From contig NZ_JAIUZI010000003.1 of the NCBI RefSeq assembly GCF_020171285.1, positions 124,001 to 188,000 on the forward strand: a stretch of DNA of 64,000 nucleotides. The letters are read 5' to 3'. The notes under the pieces are model-generated. The model was not told where the DNA came from. It was given only the letters and a program-made list of their open reading frames with translations, and made no database searches. The position numbers and the translations under genes are program-made. The stretch's first letter is position 1. Each line of letters starts with the position of its first letter. Source of the stretch: Seohaeicola saemankumensis (GTDB taxonomy: Bacteria; Pseudomonadota; Alphaproteobacteria; Rhodobacterales; Rhodobacteraceae). This document shows, one piece after another, positions 1 to 9,353 of this stretch.

Positions 1-1152
1 CAGAAACCGCCCGGGCGGCGACAGTTGAAGCGGCAGACCGGCGCTGTCGTCGGGCAGGATACCCCAACGATCAAGAGCTGCGGAGACTTGTCGGGTCAGC
101 ATTCGGTCCGGTGAAATCAGCGCCGCAGTCTGACCGTGTTCCACGGCTTGGCGAAGGCGCAGTGCGATTGCCAATGCTTCGGTTCGCGGAGAGGATGCTT
201 CGACCAAAGTCATACCGGCTGCGGCTTGGTCAAGACCGTTCAGCTGCGGGCCCTCGGTCATCCACGCATGGGTCACCGGAGCCGGTCGCAGTGCCAGCGA
301 TACAAGCCCATTACGTGGGGGTGAGGGCGCGGCGGCATCTGTCCACGGGTGGATGTCCGCGGGACCGATATCCAACCCGTCCATCAATTTTCGGAACCGG
401 TATTGAGGGTGATCCTCTGCGGTTAGCGCGTTGTCCAGCTGGGCCCAGACCGTATCGGGTTGGTCAAAGTCAAAACCGGGCAGGACCACCGCGCCCTGCG
501 GCAGCCGGGCGATCGCCTGCATCAGCATCATCGTGGTGCCGCGCGAGCCGGTGGACCCGGCCAGAATGATGGGGTGGTCCGGAGGGGACTGCTGCCATTG
601 CGCGATGAGCGCCTCGGCGGCCAGCCTTTGCCTTGCCTGCGGGTCAACAGATGTCGGATCGCTGTCAGTGAAGTCCTCGGCGATCGCCAGAAAGTTCTGC
701 ATCCGCGCCCAGTGACCCGACAGATCACTGACATCCAACGCGCGAATGGCATCGGGCGATACACCTTCACCCTGCATTTCGTCCATGAGCGCGGCGAGGC
801 TGTCGGTCAGATCGAACAGCGCCGAGCGTGGTGCCAGATCCGGTTGCCGCTCAAGCAAGCGGGAAATCAGCTGGGCCAGTTCCAGCTTGCGGCGCAAGGC
901 AGGAACCGGTGCGGGCAAAGACGTCATGTCGCCCAGCTCAGTCAGCAATGATATCTTGGGAAGCAAGCGGGGCAGTCCCGCGTCGAAAAGGGCGCGGATC
1001 CGACGGGACATGCGGGCGGTATTCACGACCAGGTGCACGCGGGCGAGGTGCCGATCCGGACACCGCGCCAGGAGCCCGGCGATTAGCTGGGATGGAAAGT
1101 CGGCGCCGCAGGGCAGGGCGAAGACACGCGGTTTTTCACTGGGATCAAACAT
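1..1152 (-). CDS. addB: Double-strand break repair protein AddB, N-terminal part
   Basis: N-terminal 384 codons of AddB, the nuclease/inactivated-helicase partner of AddA in the AddAB (RecBCD-like) end-resection complex. The gene runs off the left edge without a stop. The protein opens MFDPSEKPRVFALPCGADFP, as in alphaproteobacterial AddB, and has a P-loop-like GSTGSRGTT near residues 199-207; the C-terminal nuclease and Fe-S parts lie outside. The ATG overlaps the end of murU by 8 bases, so it is the last visible gene of the tsaE-amgK-murU-addB run; addA is expected next. The call rests on recall of the family and on context. Confidence 0.88.
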   Translation of the reverse strand, partial: MFDPSEKPRVFALPCGADFPSQLIAGLLARCPDRHLARVHLVVNTARMSRRIRALFDAGLPRLLPKISLLTELGDMTSLPAPVPALRRKLELAQLISRLLERQPDLAPRSALFDLTDSLAALMDEMQGEGVSPDAIRALDVSDLSGHWARMQNFLAIAEDFTDSDPTSVDPQARQRLAAEALIAQWQQSPPDHPIILAGSTGSRGTTMMLMQAIARLPQGAVVLPGFDFDQPDTVWAQLDNALTAEDHPQYRFRKLMDGLDIGPADIHPWTDAAAPSPPRNGLVSLALRPAPVTHAWMTEGPQLNGLDQAAAGMTLVEASSPRTEALAIALRLRQAVEHGQTAALISPDRMLTRQVSAALDRWGILPDDSAGLPLQLSPPGRFL

Positions 1153-1837
1153 CGGCACTCGCGATCAGCTCTTCAGCCAGCGCGATGCCGCCCGGGTGCC
1201 CCACGTCACACCATTTTCCGGGGTATTCCAGACCATACAGTCGGCCGTCTCGATGTATTTGATCCCATAACACGTTCAACGAAAACACCGGATCTGAGAT
1301 GTCTTGCAATGCGCCGGTTTTGACGATTTGCACGCCCCCGTAGACCAATCCCGGACCGCGGCTGAGACGTCCCGAGGGATCGGCCTGAAAATCTCCGGGA
1401 TGGTCGTGGCCCAGCGCATGCGCAATCGGTATGCACATCAGCAGCGCATCCATCTGCGCCGGGTTCCAGGCCGAACCAAGTAACGCCAAGGGGTTCGGGC
1501 CGGACCAGATCGCATCGGTGTTCATCGTGTAGACAGGCCCGGGTCCGAGAAGCGGCAAAGCAGCCTTTAGCCCGCCGCCAGTGTCGAGAATGCGTTGGCT
1601 TTCATCGCTGATCAGCACATCTCTGGGCGCCAGATGTGCCGCAAGAATAGGTGCGAGATAATGGAGGTTGCAGACGATGCGCGCAGGACTGACCGCCTGT
1701 GCGAGATCAAGCGCATGATCGATCAGCGGCGCGCCTGCGACTTTGATCATGGGTTTCGGGAGAGTCCTGGTCAGGTCGCCCATACGGGTTCCGAACCCGG
1801 CGGCAAACAACATGACGGCCTGCGGATGATCGGTCAT
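1145..1837 (-). CDS. murU: MurU-like nucleotidyltransferase (MurNAc-1-phosphate uridylyltransferase)
   Basis: A 230-residue sugar-phosphate nucleotidyltransferase. The signature AAGFGTRMGDLTRTLPKP (residues 12-29) is the NTP-binding loop, and MNTDAIW holds a likely metal-binding Asp. It starts inside the stop of the kinase gene (ATGA overlap). The known MurU uses UTP to make UDP-MurNAc from MurNAc-1-phosphate in the peptidoglycan recycling shunt that bypasses de novo synthesis. The specific substrate is inferred from pairing with the AmgK-like kinase; the sequence alone supports a GalU/RmlA-type nucleotidyltransferase. Confidence 0.8.
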   Translation of the reverse strand: MTDHPQAVMLFAAGFGTRMGDLTRTLPKPMIKVAGAPLIDHALDLAQAVSPARIVCNLHYLAPILAAHLAPRDVLISDESQRILDTGGGLKAALPLLGPGPVYTMNTDAIWSGPNPLALLGSAWNPAQMDALLMCIPIAHALGHDHPGDFQADPSGRLSRGPGLVYGGVQIVKTGALQDISDPVFSLNVLWDQIHRDGRLYGLEYPGKWCDVGHPGGIALAEELIASADV

Positions 1838-2838
1838 GATGGTTTCAGCTTGGCCAGAACGTCGGGGGAAGGAGCCGGCAGTTGGTCCAGGATCAGCTCA
1901 GCCACCAGGGCCAGCGCTGGATGGTCCAGACCTCGTCGCAAATGATCCCAGACGCGTGGGATCAGGTCGACGTAGTGCGGTTTCCCGTAGTCCGTGGCAA
2001 GTCGGGCGAAGACGCCGATGATCCTCAGGTTGCGTTGCACGCCCAGAACGGCATAGGCGGTTCGAAACCCGTGTTCCTCCACGCCGGAACGATCAATGAA
2101 CCGTTTGCACATTGCCAACTCGATCCGCGCCGGCACATCCCGGCGGGCATCCTGCAGCAAGGACACCAGATCGTAAGCCGGGTGACCCAACATGGCATCC
2201 TGAAAATCCAGCAGCCCGACCCGTGCGACACCCGTGCGATCAGGCAGCCACAACAGGTTCTCTGCGTGATAATCTCGTTGGATCAGAACCGAATGCCCGT
2301 GGGTCGCATCCCGCAGGATATCTTCGAATTGCGTCATGAAACGGTTGAGCGTGGCAGGATCGGCTGGGCCAACGGTGCTGGCGCGATATTTGCTAAAGGC
2401 AAGCGCCGCCAACTCAGTCATCAGAGCCGGCGAATAATGGTCCAACACGGGTCGTTCAGCCTGATGGAGCGAGACCAGAACATCGGTCGCGGTTTCATAG
2501 AGCAGCGGCTCCAGGTCCGGGTTTTGCGGAATGACGCGGGCAAACAGTTCGTCACCCAGATCCTCAAGCAGCAGGAATCCGTTTTCGGCATCCTCGGCAA
2601 GGATTCTGGGCGCGCTCAACCCGATATTCGAGAGATAACCAGCAATGCGGGCGAATGGCCGGATGTCTTCGCCCTTGTCCGGTGGGGCATCCATCAAGAC
2701 GGCGGTTTCACCGGTGTCGGGGTTCGTCAACCGATCGTAGCGCCGGTTAGATGCATCGCCGGCCAAGGGCACCAGTGTCGCGGCGGCCCAATCGGTTTGC
2801 GCCAGAAAGGCACGGGCCAGGGTCTTGCGGTCAGTCAT
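1834..2838 (-). CDS. amgK: AmgK-like N-acetylmuramate/N-acetylglucosamine 1-kinase
   Basis: A 334-residue aminoglycoside-phosphotransferase-fold kinase. The catalytic loop RDYHAENLLW and the metal-binding LLDFQDA, followed by GHPAYDLVSLLQDARRDV, fit the APH/AmgK family. AmgK phosphorylates MurNAc (and GlcNAc) at the anomeric position, and MurU then uses the product. Start and stop overlap tsaE and murU respectively, so the three are translationally coupled. The linked tsaE-amgK-murU-addB order is common in this bacterial group as I recall it. Sugar specificity is by family and context. Confidence 0.82.
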   Translation of the reverse strand: MTDRKTLARAFLAQTDWAAATLVPLAGDASNRRYDRLTNPDTGETAVLMDAPPDKGEDIRPFARIAGYLSNIGLSAPRILAEDAENGFLLLEDLGDELFARVIPQNPDLEPLLYETATDVLVSLHQAERPVLDHYSPALMTELAALAFSKYRASTVGPADPATLNRFMTQFEDILRDATHGHSVLIQRDYHAENLLWLPDRTGVARVGLLDFQDAMLGHPAYDLVSLLQDARRDVPARIELAMCKRFIDRSGVEEHGFRTAYAVLGVQRNLRIIGVFARLATDYGKPHYVDLIPRVWDHLRRGLDHPALALVAELILDQLPAPSPDVLAKLKPS

Positions 2839-3310
2839 CAGCCAGAAAATCCAATTTCAGGGTCCATTTCGGGTCGCTCCAACGCAGTGTTACGCGGCGC
2901 GTGTCTTCTTCGGCAGGATCGGGTTCAAAAGAAACGGTCAATGCATGTGGCGGTGCCTGCGGACCCATTTTTTCGGGCCATTCCACGAGGCAAATAGCCG
3001 TATCGAAGGCGTCGATCAGTCCCAGTTCGTGGACTTCGTCGGGGTGGGAAAGCCGATACAGATCAGCGTGCCAGATCTCTGCCCCGTCTGTTTCATAGGT
3101 TTGGACCAGGGTGAAGGTCGGTGAGGGTACATCTTCGGGATGTTCCAGCAGAGATAGAATGACGCTTCGGGCAAAATGTGTTTTGCCCGCGCCAATCGGG
3201 CCGTCCAACAGAATGCAATCACCGGGCTGCAGGACCGATCCGATCCGACCCGCGAGCTTTGCGGTGTTTTCCGGAGATTTTAGCAGGAGCTCTGTGGGCG
3301 ACTTGATCAT
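2831..3310 (-). CDS. tsaE: tRNA threonylcarbamoyladenosine biosynthesis ATPase TsaE
   Basis: A 159-residue P-loop ATPase with Walker A GPIGAGKT at residues 37-44 and the family's PSPTFTLVQTYE segment. TsaE works with TsaB and TsaD in placing t6A at position 37 of ANN-decoding tRNAs; tsaD is also in this window, near 20 kb. The length is normal. It overlaps amgK by 8 bases and is preceded by the PAS-protein gene 41 bases upstream. Confidence 0.93.
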   Translation of the reverse strand: MIKSPTELLLKSPENTAKLAGRIGSVLQPGDCILLDGPIGAGKTHFARSVILSLLEHPEDVPSPTFTLVQTYETDGAEIWHADLYRLSHPDEVHELGLIDAFDTAICLVEWPEKMGPQAPPHALTVSFEPDPAEEDTRRVTLRWSDPKWTLKLDFLADD

Positions 3311-3329
3311 TTCGCCACAATGACGGCGT

Positions 3330-3350
3330 GCAAACCCGCTCGCAAGCGGG
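3330..3350 (-). terminator. Possible short terminator or attenuator hairpin
   Basis: Read on the minus strand just past the stop of the PAS-protein gene, CCCGCT-TGCG-AGCGGG forms a 6-bp stem with a tetraloop, followed only by TTTG. It lies between the PAS gene and tsaE. The T-run is short, so it may only attenuate. Confidence 0.4.
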
Positions 3351-3351
3351 A

Positions 3352-4962
3352 TCAGCGGGCGACCGGCTCGGTTTCGGGTGCGATCATGGTCAACCTGTCG
3401 GCTTCCGCCGAAGTTCCCGTGTTTGGCGCGCCCGCAGACTGGCTGAATCTGACCATTGTCGCGCCGCTTTGAACCGGATGGACGCTACAGGTCAGGCTGG
3501 CGCCTGTGCGCGTCTGGACGTCGACCCACCATTCCGCACGATTTTCGCGGGCTGCCACAAAGTCACGAATTTCGCCCCAGGCCGGGGTGGCCAGACAGTG
3601 GTTTTGCCAGGTGCGCGTAGTGTCCAGGACGGTGATCTGGGCAAAACTGCGATCAGGATCCGTATTCCAAAGGGTATTGTAGGCCCTGTTGGAAAACGCC
3701 AGCGTTCCGTCCGGGGAAAAGACCGCGATTGCGTCATCCAATTGATCCATCACAGCCTGGTTCAATTCGAGCTCGGACCGGAAACGCCGCGTCAGCGTGA
3801 TTTCCGCGGTGATGTCTTCGAAGAGAAAGGCCACGGCCCCATCGGGGTGCGGCCGCCCGCTAACGGAATAGACTGATCCTGATGGAAGCGACCAGGTTTC
3901 CTGATACCGCCCGTCTGCCGCAGCGGCGACAAGTTCGGCCATCTGATCCCGCCAACTGCCGTAATTTTTTGGCTCGGGCATCATGCGACCGTCTCGCATC
4001 CGGTCGAAGAACGTCAACAAATTTGGGCGACCGCTGAGAAAATCGGCGGGTAAGGCCGTCAGGTCGATAAGGGCGGGGTTGAACAGAGCCAGCTGCCGGT
4101 TCCGGTCAAAGATTGCCAACCCGATGGACAGCTGGGCAAAGGTCTTGGCGAGTGTCTGAACAAAGTTGCGCTGGGCGACTTCGGCATCGATCACCGCGTT
4201 TATGTCGACGGCAAAACACAGGCTGCCGCCTTTTTGTCTTACGACGGAAACATCATACCAAAGACGTTTGTCGTGCGCCTCTGCCGCGATGGACACCCTC
4301 GATTTTCGGCCGGGTCTTTTTTCCGGAACAATCTCGGGAAAGATCGGGCTGAGCGGGTCTGCTTTGGGCCCATGAAGGCGCCGGACCAGCCGCGCATAGG
4401 CCGAGTTTGACCATGTCACCGCGCCGGTTTCACTGACGCGCCAGATTGGGTAGGGCGCGGCGTCCAGCGTTTCACGAAGAAAGCCAAGTTGGCCGGATAA
4501 CTCCTGTGGTATTGCTTTCACTTTGTCAGTGCACAATTGAACGCGCACGGCGCCATCGACCCATTCGCACAACAAGCTGCAGGCCTGGCTGCCGGAGTCC
4601 GAAGGTACACTCACGTGCCCTTTTTCGCGGATATCGTCAGGATTCTTGGGGAATGTGGGGAACTGGGATATCAGCGCGCTGCTAAGCGAGGACCAGTCGG
4701 TCACCTGTTCTTCTGCAGGAAGATACCCGCGGGCTGCATCTGAAATATCTACAAGGGTATCGCCATCGAAAAGAAACACCACGTCTGTGCCACCCAGCGT
4801 GGGTCGGCCCCGGTGCACGCTAGCGGAAAGGGCAAGTCGCGGCGACAACAACCAGACGGCTAGCCCGGCAGAACCTGCGCAGGCGATCAACATCATAACC
4901 CATTCCAACCAAGGTGCGCCCGGCATTCTGCCCGTCCGTTTTGTGCTGCTTTGCCCGATCAT
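3352..4962 (-). CDS. Membrane-anchored multi-PAS protein without a kinase domain
   Basis: 536 residues. One transmembrane segment lies near residues 18-40, followed by several PAS-like units: ...APYPIWRVSETGAVTWSNSAY, ...FAQLSIGLAIFDRNRQLALFN and ...MDQLDDAIAVFSPDGTLAFSN. The protein ends after the last unit with no histidine-kinase H-box, ATPase, GGDEF or EAL domain. The N-terminal segment says it is held at the inner membrane with its sensory domains probably in the cytoplasm. It sits upstream of tsaE in the same direction. It could signal through a separate partner or be a shortened sensor kinase. No ligand can be named. Confidence 0.75.
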   Translation of the reverse strand: MIGQSSTKRTGRMPGAPWLEWVMMLIACAGSAGLAVWLLSPRLALSASVHRGRPTLGGTDVVFLFDGDTLVDISDAARGYLPAEEQVTDWSSLSSALISQFPTFPKNPDDIREKGHVSVPSDSGSQACSLLCEWVDGAVRVQLCTDKVKAIPQELSGQLGFLRETLDAAPYPIWRVSETGAVTWSNSAYARLVRRLHGPKADPLSPIFPEIVPEKRPGRKSRVSIAAEAHDKRLWYDVSVVRQKGGSLCFAVDINAVIDAEVAQRNFVQTLAKTFAQLSIGLAIFDRNRQLALFNPALIDLTALPADFLSGRPNLLTFFDRMRDGRMMPEPKNYGSWRDQMAELVAAAADGRYQETWSLPSGSVYSVSGRPHPDGAVAFLFEDITAEITLTRRFRSELELNQAVMDQLDDAIAVFSPDGTLAFSNRAYNTLWNTDPDRSFAQITVLDTTRTWQNHCLATPAWGEIRDFVAARENRAEWWVDVQTRTGASLTCSVHPVQSGATMVRFSQSAGAPNTGTSAEADRLTMIAPETEPVAR

Positions 4963-5232
4963 TTGCGGACAAAGGTTAACGGCATCTTAAAAGAAGCGAG
5001 CCAAAGCGTTTTGGTGGAAGTTCGGAGCAGTGCGGTGATTGGATCTGGCATCTTTCATCGGTCGCTGTCCGGGCCCGAGTCTGCTACAGGTTTGTCGGTT
5101 ATTCCCCTAACCCACCTCAAAATGCCGCAATCCTTGGTTGTCTACCGGCCTGTTCACTGATCTTGGCCATCTCAAACTGTTTTCGGCTGCTGCTCTTCTG
5201 ACAGAAGAACACCGGAACAGGGCCTCATAACG

Positions 5233-5847
5233 TCATGTGACCACCCGCAACGTCAGATTCAGACGTCCGCCGCGTGGCAGCAGACGGGAAGACCCAAACC
5301 GGATGCGGTCAACCCCGTGATAGGTCAAACGGGCGTCTCCACCCATCACAACCACATCGCCGGAATTCAGCCAGACAGATTCGGTTTTGCCCGCCCTGGT
5401 TAGATTGCCAATCCGGAACATCCCGTCGTCGCCAAGGGACACGGACACCACCGGGAAAGAAAAATCCGCCTCGTCCTTGTCCTGATGCAACCCCATCCGC
5501 GCCCCTTCGCCGTAGTAGTTGATCAGACAGCAGTCCGGTTGCCTGTCCAGACCGGTCAGATCGCTCCAGATCCGCAACGCGGGCTCGGGAATTTCCGGCC
5601 AGCGGCTGCCGTTTGGGTGTCGCTCTTCGTATCGATATCCACGGCGGTCCGAAAACCATCCGAACCTGCCCGCCGAGGTCATCCTGACAGTCATCGGCTT
5701 GCCATATGGCGTGTCGGGCGAAAACAAAGGCGCGGCCTTCAGAACCGGGCGCAACGCTGAAATCAGTTCGGTCTGCGATGGCGAATCCAGATAGGATTTC
5801 CAGATATCGAACCCTCGTACCCGGAGCCGTGTCATCGCCGTTGCCAT
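5233..5847 (-). CDS. alkB: AlkB-like 2-oxoglutarate/Fe(II) dioxygenase
   Basis: About 204 residues. The family core is clear: [20 protein letters not shown] holds the Fe-binding HxD, the distal His is in [11 protein letters not shown], and the 2-oxoglutarate-binding RLNLTLR lies near the C terminus. AlkB oxidatively removes methyl groups from 1-methyladenine and 3-methylcytosine in nucleic acids. I chose the ATG at 5847, with GGGA upstream; a TTG at 5871 and an ATG at 5835 are alternatives. It is divergent from dnaK. Confidence 0.88.
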   Translation of the reverse strand: MATAMTRLRVRGFDIWKSYLDSPSQTELISALRPVLKAAPLFSPDTPYGKPMTVRMTSAGRFGWFSDRRGYRYEERHPNGSRWPEIPEPALRIWSDLTGLDRQPDCCLINYYGEGARMGLHQDKDEADFSFPVVSVSLGDDGMFRIGNLTRAGKTESVWLNSGDVVVMGGDARLTYHGVDRIRFGSSRLLPRGGRLNLTLRVVT

Positions 5848-5920
5848 TTGTCCCGTTCCAATCCTTGCCAAACGCTTTCCAGATTCATCACAGATTTGTC
5901 AAAACCACCGCATTAGCACG

Positions 5921-5952
5921 GTTGCAGCACCTTTTTCTGCTCCCTATATACG
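5921..5952 (+). promoter_or_regulatory. RpoH (heat-shock sigma) type promoter of dnaK
   Basis: GTTG, an 18-base spacer, then CCTATATACG. This fits the alphaproteobacterial heat-shock consensus CTTG-N17/18-CYTATNTnnG with one mismatch in the -35 and none in the -10. It lies about 113 bases before the dnaK ATG, which fits a heat-shock transcript with a modest leader. Confidence 0.75.
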
Positions 5953-6065
5953 CCGGGACGCGCGATGGTGCAGGCACGATCGCGCCGCATCAATCGGGGA
6001 TGGAATGCCGAAACGGGTTCCGCACTCGGGTAATCGCCTTGAAGACAAAAAAGGGATCGAAAAAC

Positions 6066-7976
6066 ATGAGCAAAGTAATCGGTATCGACCTCGGGACCAC
6101 GAACAGCTGTGTCGCCATCATGGACGGCTCGCAGCCCAAGGTTATCGAAAACTCCGAAGGGGCGCGCACGACCCCGTCGATCGTCGCATTTACCGACGAC
6201 GAACGTCTGGTTGGCCAGCCGGCAAAGCGCCAGGCGGTGACCAACTCGGAAAACACAATTTTTGCCGTCAAGCGTCTGATCGGACGCCGCACCACGGATG
6301 CCGAAGTTGAAAAGGACAAGAAGCTTGTCTCGTACAACATCGTCGATGGCGGCAATGGCGACGCATGGGTCGAAGCCAAGGGCGAGAAATACAGCCCCTC
6401 GCAGATCTCGGCCTTTACTCTGGGTAAGATGAAGGAAACCGCCGAGAGCTATCTTGGCGAGGAAGTCACCCAGGCCGTTATCACCGTTCCGGCCTATTTC
6501 AACGACGCCCAGCGTCAGGCAACCAAGGACGCCGGCAAGATCGCCGGGCTGGAAGTGCTGCGGATCATCAACGAGCCGACCGCCGCCGCGCTGGCCTATG
6601 GTCTGGACAAGGAAAACACGCAGACCATCGCGGTGTATGACCTTGGCGGTGGTACGTTTGACGTGACCATTCTGGAAATCGACGACGGGCTGTTTGAGGT
6701 CAAATCCACCAACGGGGATACATTCCTGGGTGGTGAAGACTTTGACATGCGCATCGTCAACTACCTCGCCGACCAGTTCAAGAAAGAGAACGGCGTCGAC
6801 CTGACCAAGGACAAGATGGCGCTGCAGCGTCTGAAGGAAGCTGCGGAAAAGGCCAAGATCGAACTGTCGAGCTCGAGCCAGACCGAGATCAACCAGCCGT
6901 TCATCTCGATGGACCCCAACGGCGGCCAGCCGCTGCACCTGGTGATGAAACTGACCCGCGCCAAGCTTGAAAGCTTGGTCGGCGATTTGATCAAGGCGTC
7001 GCTCAAGCCCTGCCAGGCCGCGCTCAAGGATGCGGGTCTTTCGGCCGGTGACGTGGACGAAGTGGTTCTGGTCGGTGGCATGACCCGGATGCCGAAGGTG
7101 GTCGAAGAAGTGACCAAGTTCTTTGGCAAGGAGCCGCACAAGGGTGTGAACCCTGACGAGGTGGTCGCCATGGGTGCCGCCATTCAGGCTGGCGTTCTGC
7201 AAGGCGACGTCAAAGACGTGGTGCTGCTCGACGTGACCCCGCTGTCGCTGGGTATCGAAACCCTGGGCGGTGTGTTCACCCGCCTGATCGACCGCAACAC
7301 CACGATCCCGACGAAGAAGAGCCAGATCTTCTCGACCGCAGAAGACAACCAGAACGCCGTGACGATCCGGGTGTTCCAAGGCGAACGCGAAATGGCGTCG
7401 GACAACAAAATCCTGGGCCAGTTCAACCTGGAAAACATCCCGCCGGCACCGCGCGGCATGCCGCAGATTGAGGTGACTTTCGACATCGACGCCAACGGCA
7501 TCGTGTCGGTCGGCGCCATGGACAAGGGCACCGGCAAGGAACAGAAGATCACCATCCAGGCCTCCGGCGGTCTCTCGGACGAGGACATCGAAAAGATGGT
7601 CAAGGACGCCGAGGAAAACGCCGAAGCGGACAAGGCCCGCAAGGATCTGGTCGAAGCCAAGAACCAGGCCGAGAGCCTCATCCACTCGACCGAAAAGTCG
7701 ATGGAAGAGCATTCGGATAAGGTCGATCCGACCACCATCGAGGCCATCGAACTGGCCATCGCCGCGCTCAAGGACGAGCTGGAAACCGACAATCCGGACA
7801 AGATCCGTTCCGGTATTCAGAACGTGACCGAAGCGGCCATGAAGCTTGGCGAAGCGATCTACAAAGCCAGCCAGGAAGAAGCCGACAATGAACCGTCGGC
7901 AGCCGATGCTGGCCCCGGCGAAGACGATATCGTCGATGCCGAGTTCGAAGATCTGGACGACGACAAGCGTGGCTAA
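6066..7976 (+). CDS. dnaK: Molecular chaperone DnaK (Hsp70)
   Basis: 636 residues, normal for DnaK. The ATPase domain shows [10 protein letters not shown] (phosphate loop 1) and [10 protein letters not shown] (loop 2), then the substrate-binding domain with the [15 protein letters not shown] linker region, and the acidic tail [13 protein letters not shown]. It refolds and disaggregates proteins in the cytoplasm with DnaJ and GrpE. The ATG at 6066 gives the canonical [10 protein letters not shown]; an in-frame ATG at 5706 is far upstream and would cross the promoter. dnaJ follows after 79 bases. Confidence 0.98.
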   Translation: MSKVIGIDLGTTNSCVAIMDGSQPKVIENSEGARTTPSIVAFTDDERLVGQPAKRQAVTNSENTIFAVKRLIGRRTTDAEVEKDKKLVSYNIVDGGNGDAWVEAKGEKYSPSQISAFTLGKMKETAESYLGEEVTQAVITVPAYFNDAQRQATKDAGKIAGLEVLRIINEPTAAALAYGLDKENTQTIAVYDLGGGTFDVTILEIDDGLFEVKSTNGDTFLGGEDFDMRIVNYLADQFKKENGVDLTKDKMALQRLKEAAEKAKIELSSSSQTEINQPFISMDPNGGQPLHLVMKLTRAKLESLVGDLIKASLKPCQAALKDAGLSAGDVDEVVLVGGMTRMPKVVEEVTKFFGKEPHKGVNPDEVVAMGAAIQAGVLQGDVKDVVLLDVTPLSLGIETLGGVFTRLIDRNTTIPTKKSQIFSTAEDNQNAVTIRVFQGEREMASDNKILGQFNLENIPPAPRGMPQIEVTFDIDANGIVSVGAMDKGTGKEQKITIQASGGLSDEDIEKMVKDAEENAEADKARKDLVEAKNQAESLIHSTEKSMEEHSDKVDPTTIEAIELAIAALKDELETDNPDKIRSGIQNVTEAAMKLGEAIYKASQEEADNEPSAADAGPGEDDIVDAEFEDLDDDKRG

Positions 7977-7993
7977 GGCGTAATTCCGGGCCA

Positions 7994-8028
7994 CGGCGGG
8001 CCGGTCCGGGGAACGGGCCGGCCCGCTG
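7994..8028 (+). other. Stable intercistronic hairpin between dnaK and dnaJ
   Basis: 7996-8007 pairs with 8015-8026 (12 bp, one G-U) around a 7-base loop, and the stem extends to about 14 bp with 7994-7995 and 8027-8028. There is no T-run after it, so it is unlikely to be a plain terminator. It could protect the 3' end of dnaK mRNA or set the dnaK:dnaJ ratio by processing or attenuation. Confidence 0.7.
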
Positions 8029-8055
8029 CCGTTCCGGCAAAAGGGTAACAGACCG

Positions 8056-9201
8056 ATGTCAAAACGTGACTTCTACGACGTCCTCGGTGTGCCCAAAGGC
8101 GCATCGGCCGACGAAATCAAGAAAGCCTATCGCAAGAAGGCCAAGGAACTGCACCCGGACCGCAACAAGGACAATGCGGAGGCCGAAAGCCAGTTCAAGG
8201 AAGCCAACGAGGCCTATGAGGTTCTCAAGGACGCCGACAAAAAGGCCGCCTATGACCGTTTCGGCCATGCTGCCTTTGAAGGTGGCGGCGGACCCCGTCC
8301 CGGTCAGGGCTTCGGCGGCGGTCAGGGCGACTTTTCTTCTGCCTTTTCGGATGTGTTCGACGACCTGTTTGGCGACTTCATGGGCCAACAGCGCGGTGGC
8401 GGCGGCCGACGGGCGGCGCGCGGGTCTGACCTGCGGTACAATCTGCGGGTCTCGCTTGAGGACGCCTATTCCGGTATTCAAAAGACTATTCAGGTTCCGA
8501 CCTCTGTCGCCTGTTCGTCCTGCGATGGCTCCGGCGCAGAAGGTGGCGTGGAACCCACGACCTGCCCGACCTGCTCCGGCATGGGCAAGGTGCGTGCGCA
8601 ACAGGGCTTTTTTACCGTCGAACGGACCTGCCCGACCTGCTCCGGCATGGGGCAGATCATCAAGAATCCGTGCAAGTCGTGTGGCGGTCAGGGCCGCGTG
8701 GAGAAAGATCGCGCGCTCAGCGTGAACATTCCCGCCGGCGTCGAGACCGGCACCCGGATCCGGCTGGCTGGTGAGGGCGAAGCCGGGATGCGGGGCGGCC
8801 CTCCGGGCGACCTTTACATCTTTGTCGAAGTCGCACAGCACAAACTGTTCGAAAGAGACGGATTGAACCTGTACTGCCGCGTGCCCGTCAGCATGGCAAA
8901 GGCCGCCCTTGGCGGTGCGATCGAGGTGCCGACCATCGATGGCGGACGCGGACGTGTGCAGATCCCTTCAGGCAGCCAGTCCGGGCGGCAAATGCGTCTG
9001 CGAGGCAAGGGTATGCCCGCGCTGCGCGGCGGCAGCCCCGGTGACATGTTCATCGAACTGGCTGTCGAGACGCCGGTCAACCTGACCAGCCGGCAAAAAG
9101 AGCTTTTGCAAGAGTTCGAGGACCTGAGCGAAGACAATAACCCGGAGACAAAGTCTTTCTTTTCCTCGGTGAAGTCTTTCTGGGACAGCATGAAGGGCTG
9201 A
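8056..9201 (+). CDS. dnaJ: Co-chaperone DnaJ (Hsp40)
   Basis: 381 residues with the full type-I layout: a J domain with the HPD motif (LHPDRNKD near residue 34), a Gly/Phe-rich stretch ([17 protein letters not shown]), and four zinc-binding CxxCxGxG repeats ([32 protein letters not shown]). The C-terminal substrate-binding domain follows. It stimulates the ATPase of DnaK and delivers clients. It is second in the dnaK operon behind the intercistronic hairpin. Confidence 0.98.
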   Translation: MSKRDFYDVLGVPKGASADEIKKAYRKKAKELHPDRNKDNAEAESQFKEANEAYEVLKDADKKAAYDRFGHAAFEGGGGPRPGQGFGGGQGDFSSAFSDVFDDLFGDFMGQQRGGGGRRAARGSDLRYNLRVSLEDAYSGIQKTIQVPTSVACSSCDGSGAEGGVEPTTCPTCSGMGKVRAQQGFFTVERTCPTCSGMGQIIKNPCKSCGGQGRVEKDRALSVNIPAGVETGTRIRLAGEGEAGMRGGPPGDLYIFVEVAQHKLFERDGLNLYCRVPVSMAKAALGGAIEVPTIDGGRGRVQIPSGSQSGRQMRLRGKGMPALRGGSPGDMFIELAVETPVNLTSRQKELLQEFEDLSEDNNPETKSFFSSVKSFWDSMKG

Positions 9202-9353
9202 CAGGACTGACATCGCGTTTCTACTAACGATGTTTGTTGCTGTTTCAAGAAGCTGGGCGGGCCCACTCCGCGCAATCAAACCTGCTGTCCCGGCATTCAG
9301 GAGACCGACGTGTTGAAGCGCAGAGTCGGCCCCAATGTCGGGGTTCAGCGGGT

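Noticed and set aside
1-1152. AddB as part of a defence island
   Set aside because: AddAB is housekeeping repair; no defence genes surround it.
5913-7994. 693-residue open frame on the minus strand
   Set aside because: Antisense to dnaK; no domain features; a typical shadow frame of GC-rich coding DNA.
9202-9353. Terminator between dnaJ and regB
   Set aside because: Only a 4-bp CCCC/GGGG pairing; no T-run.
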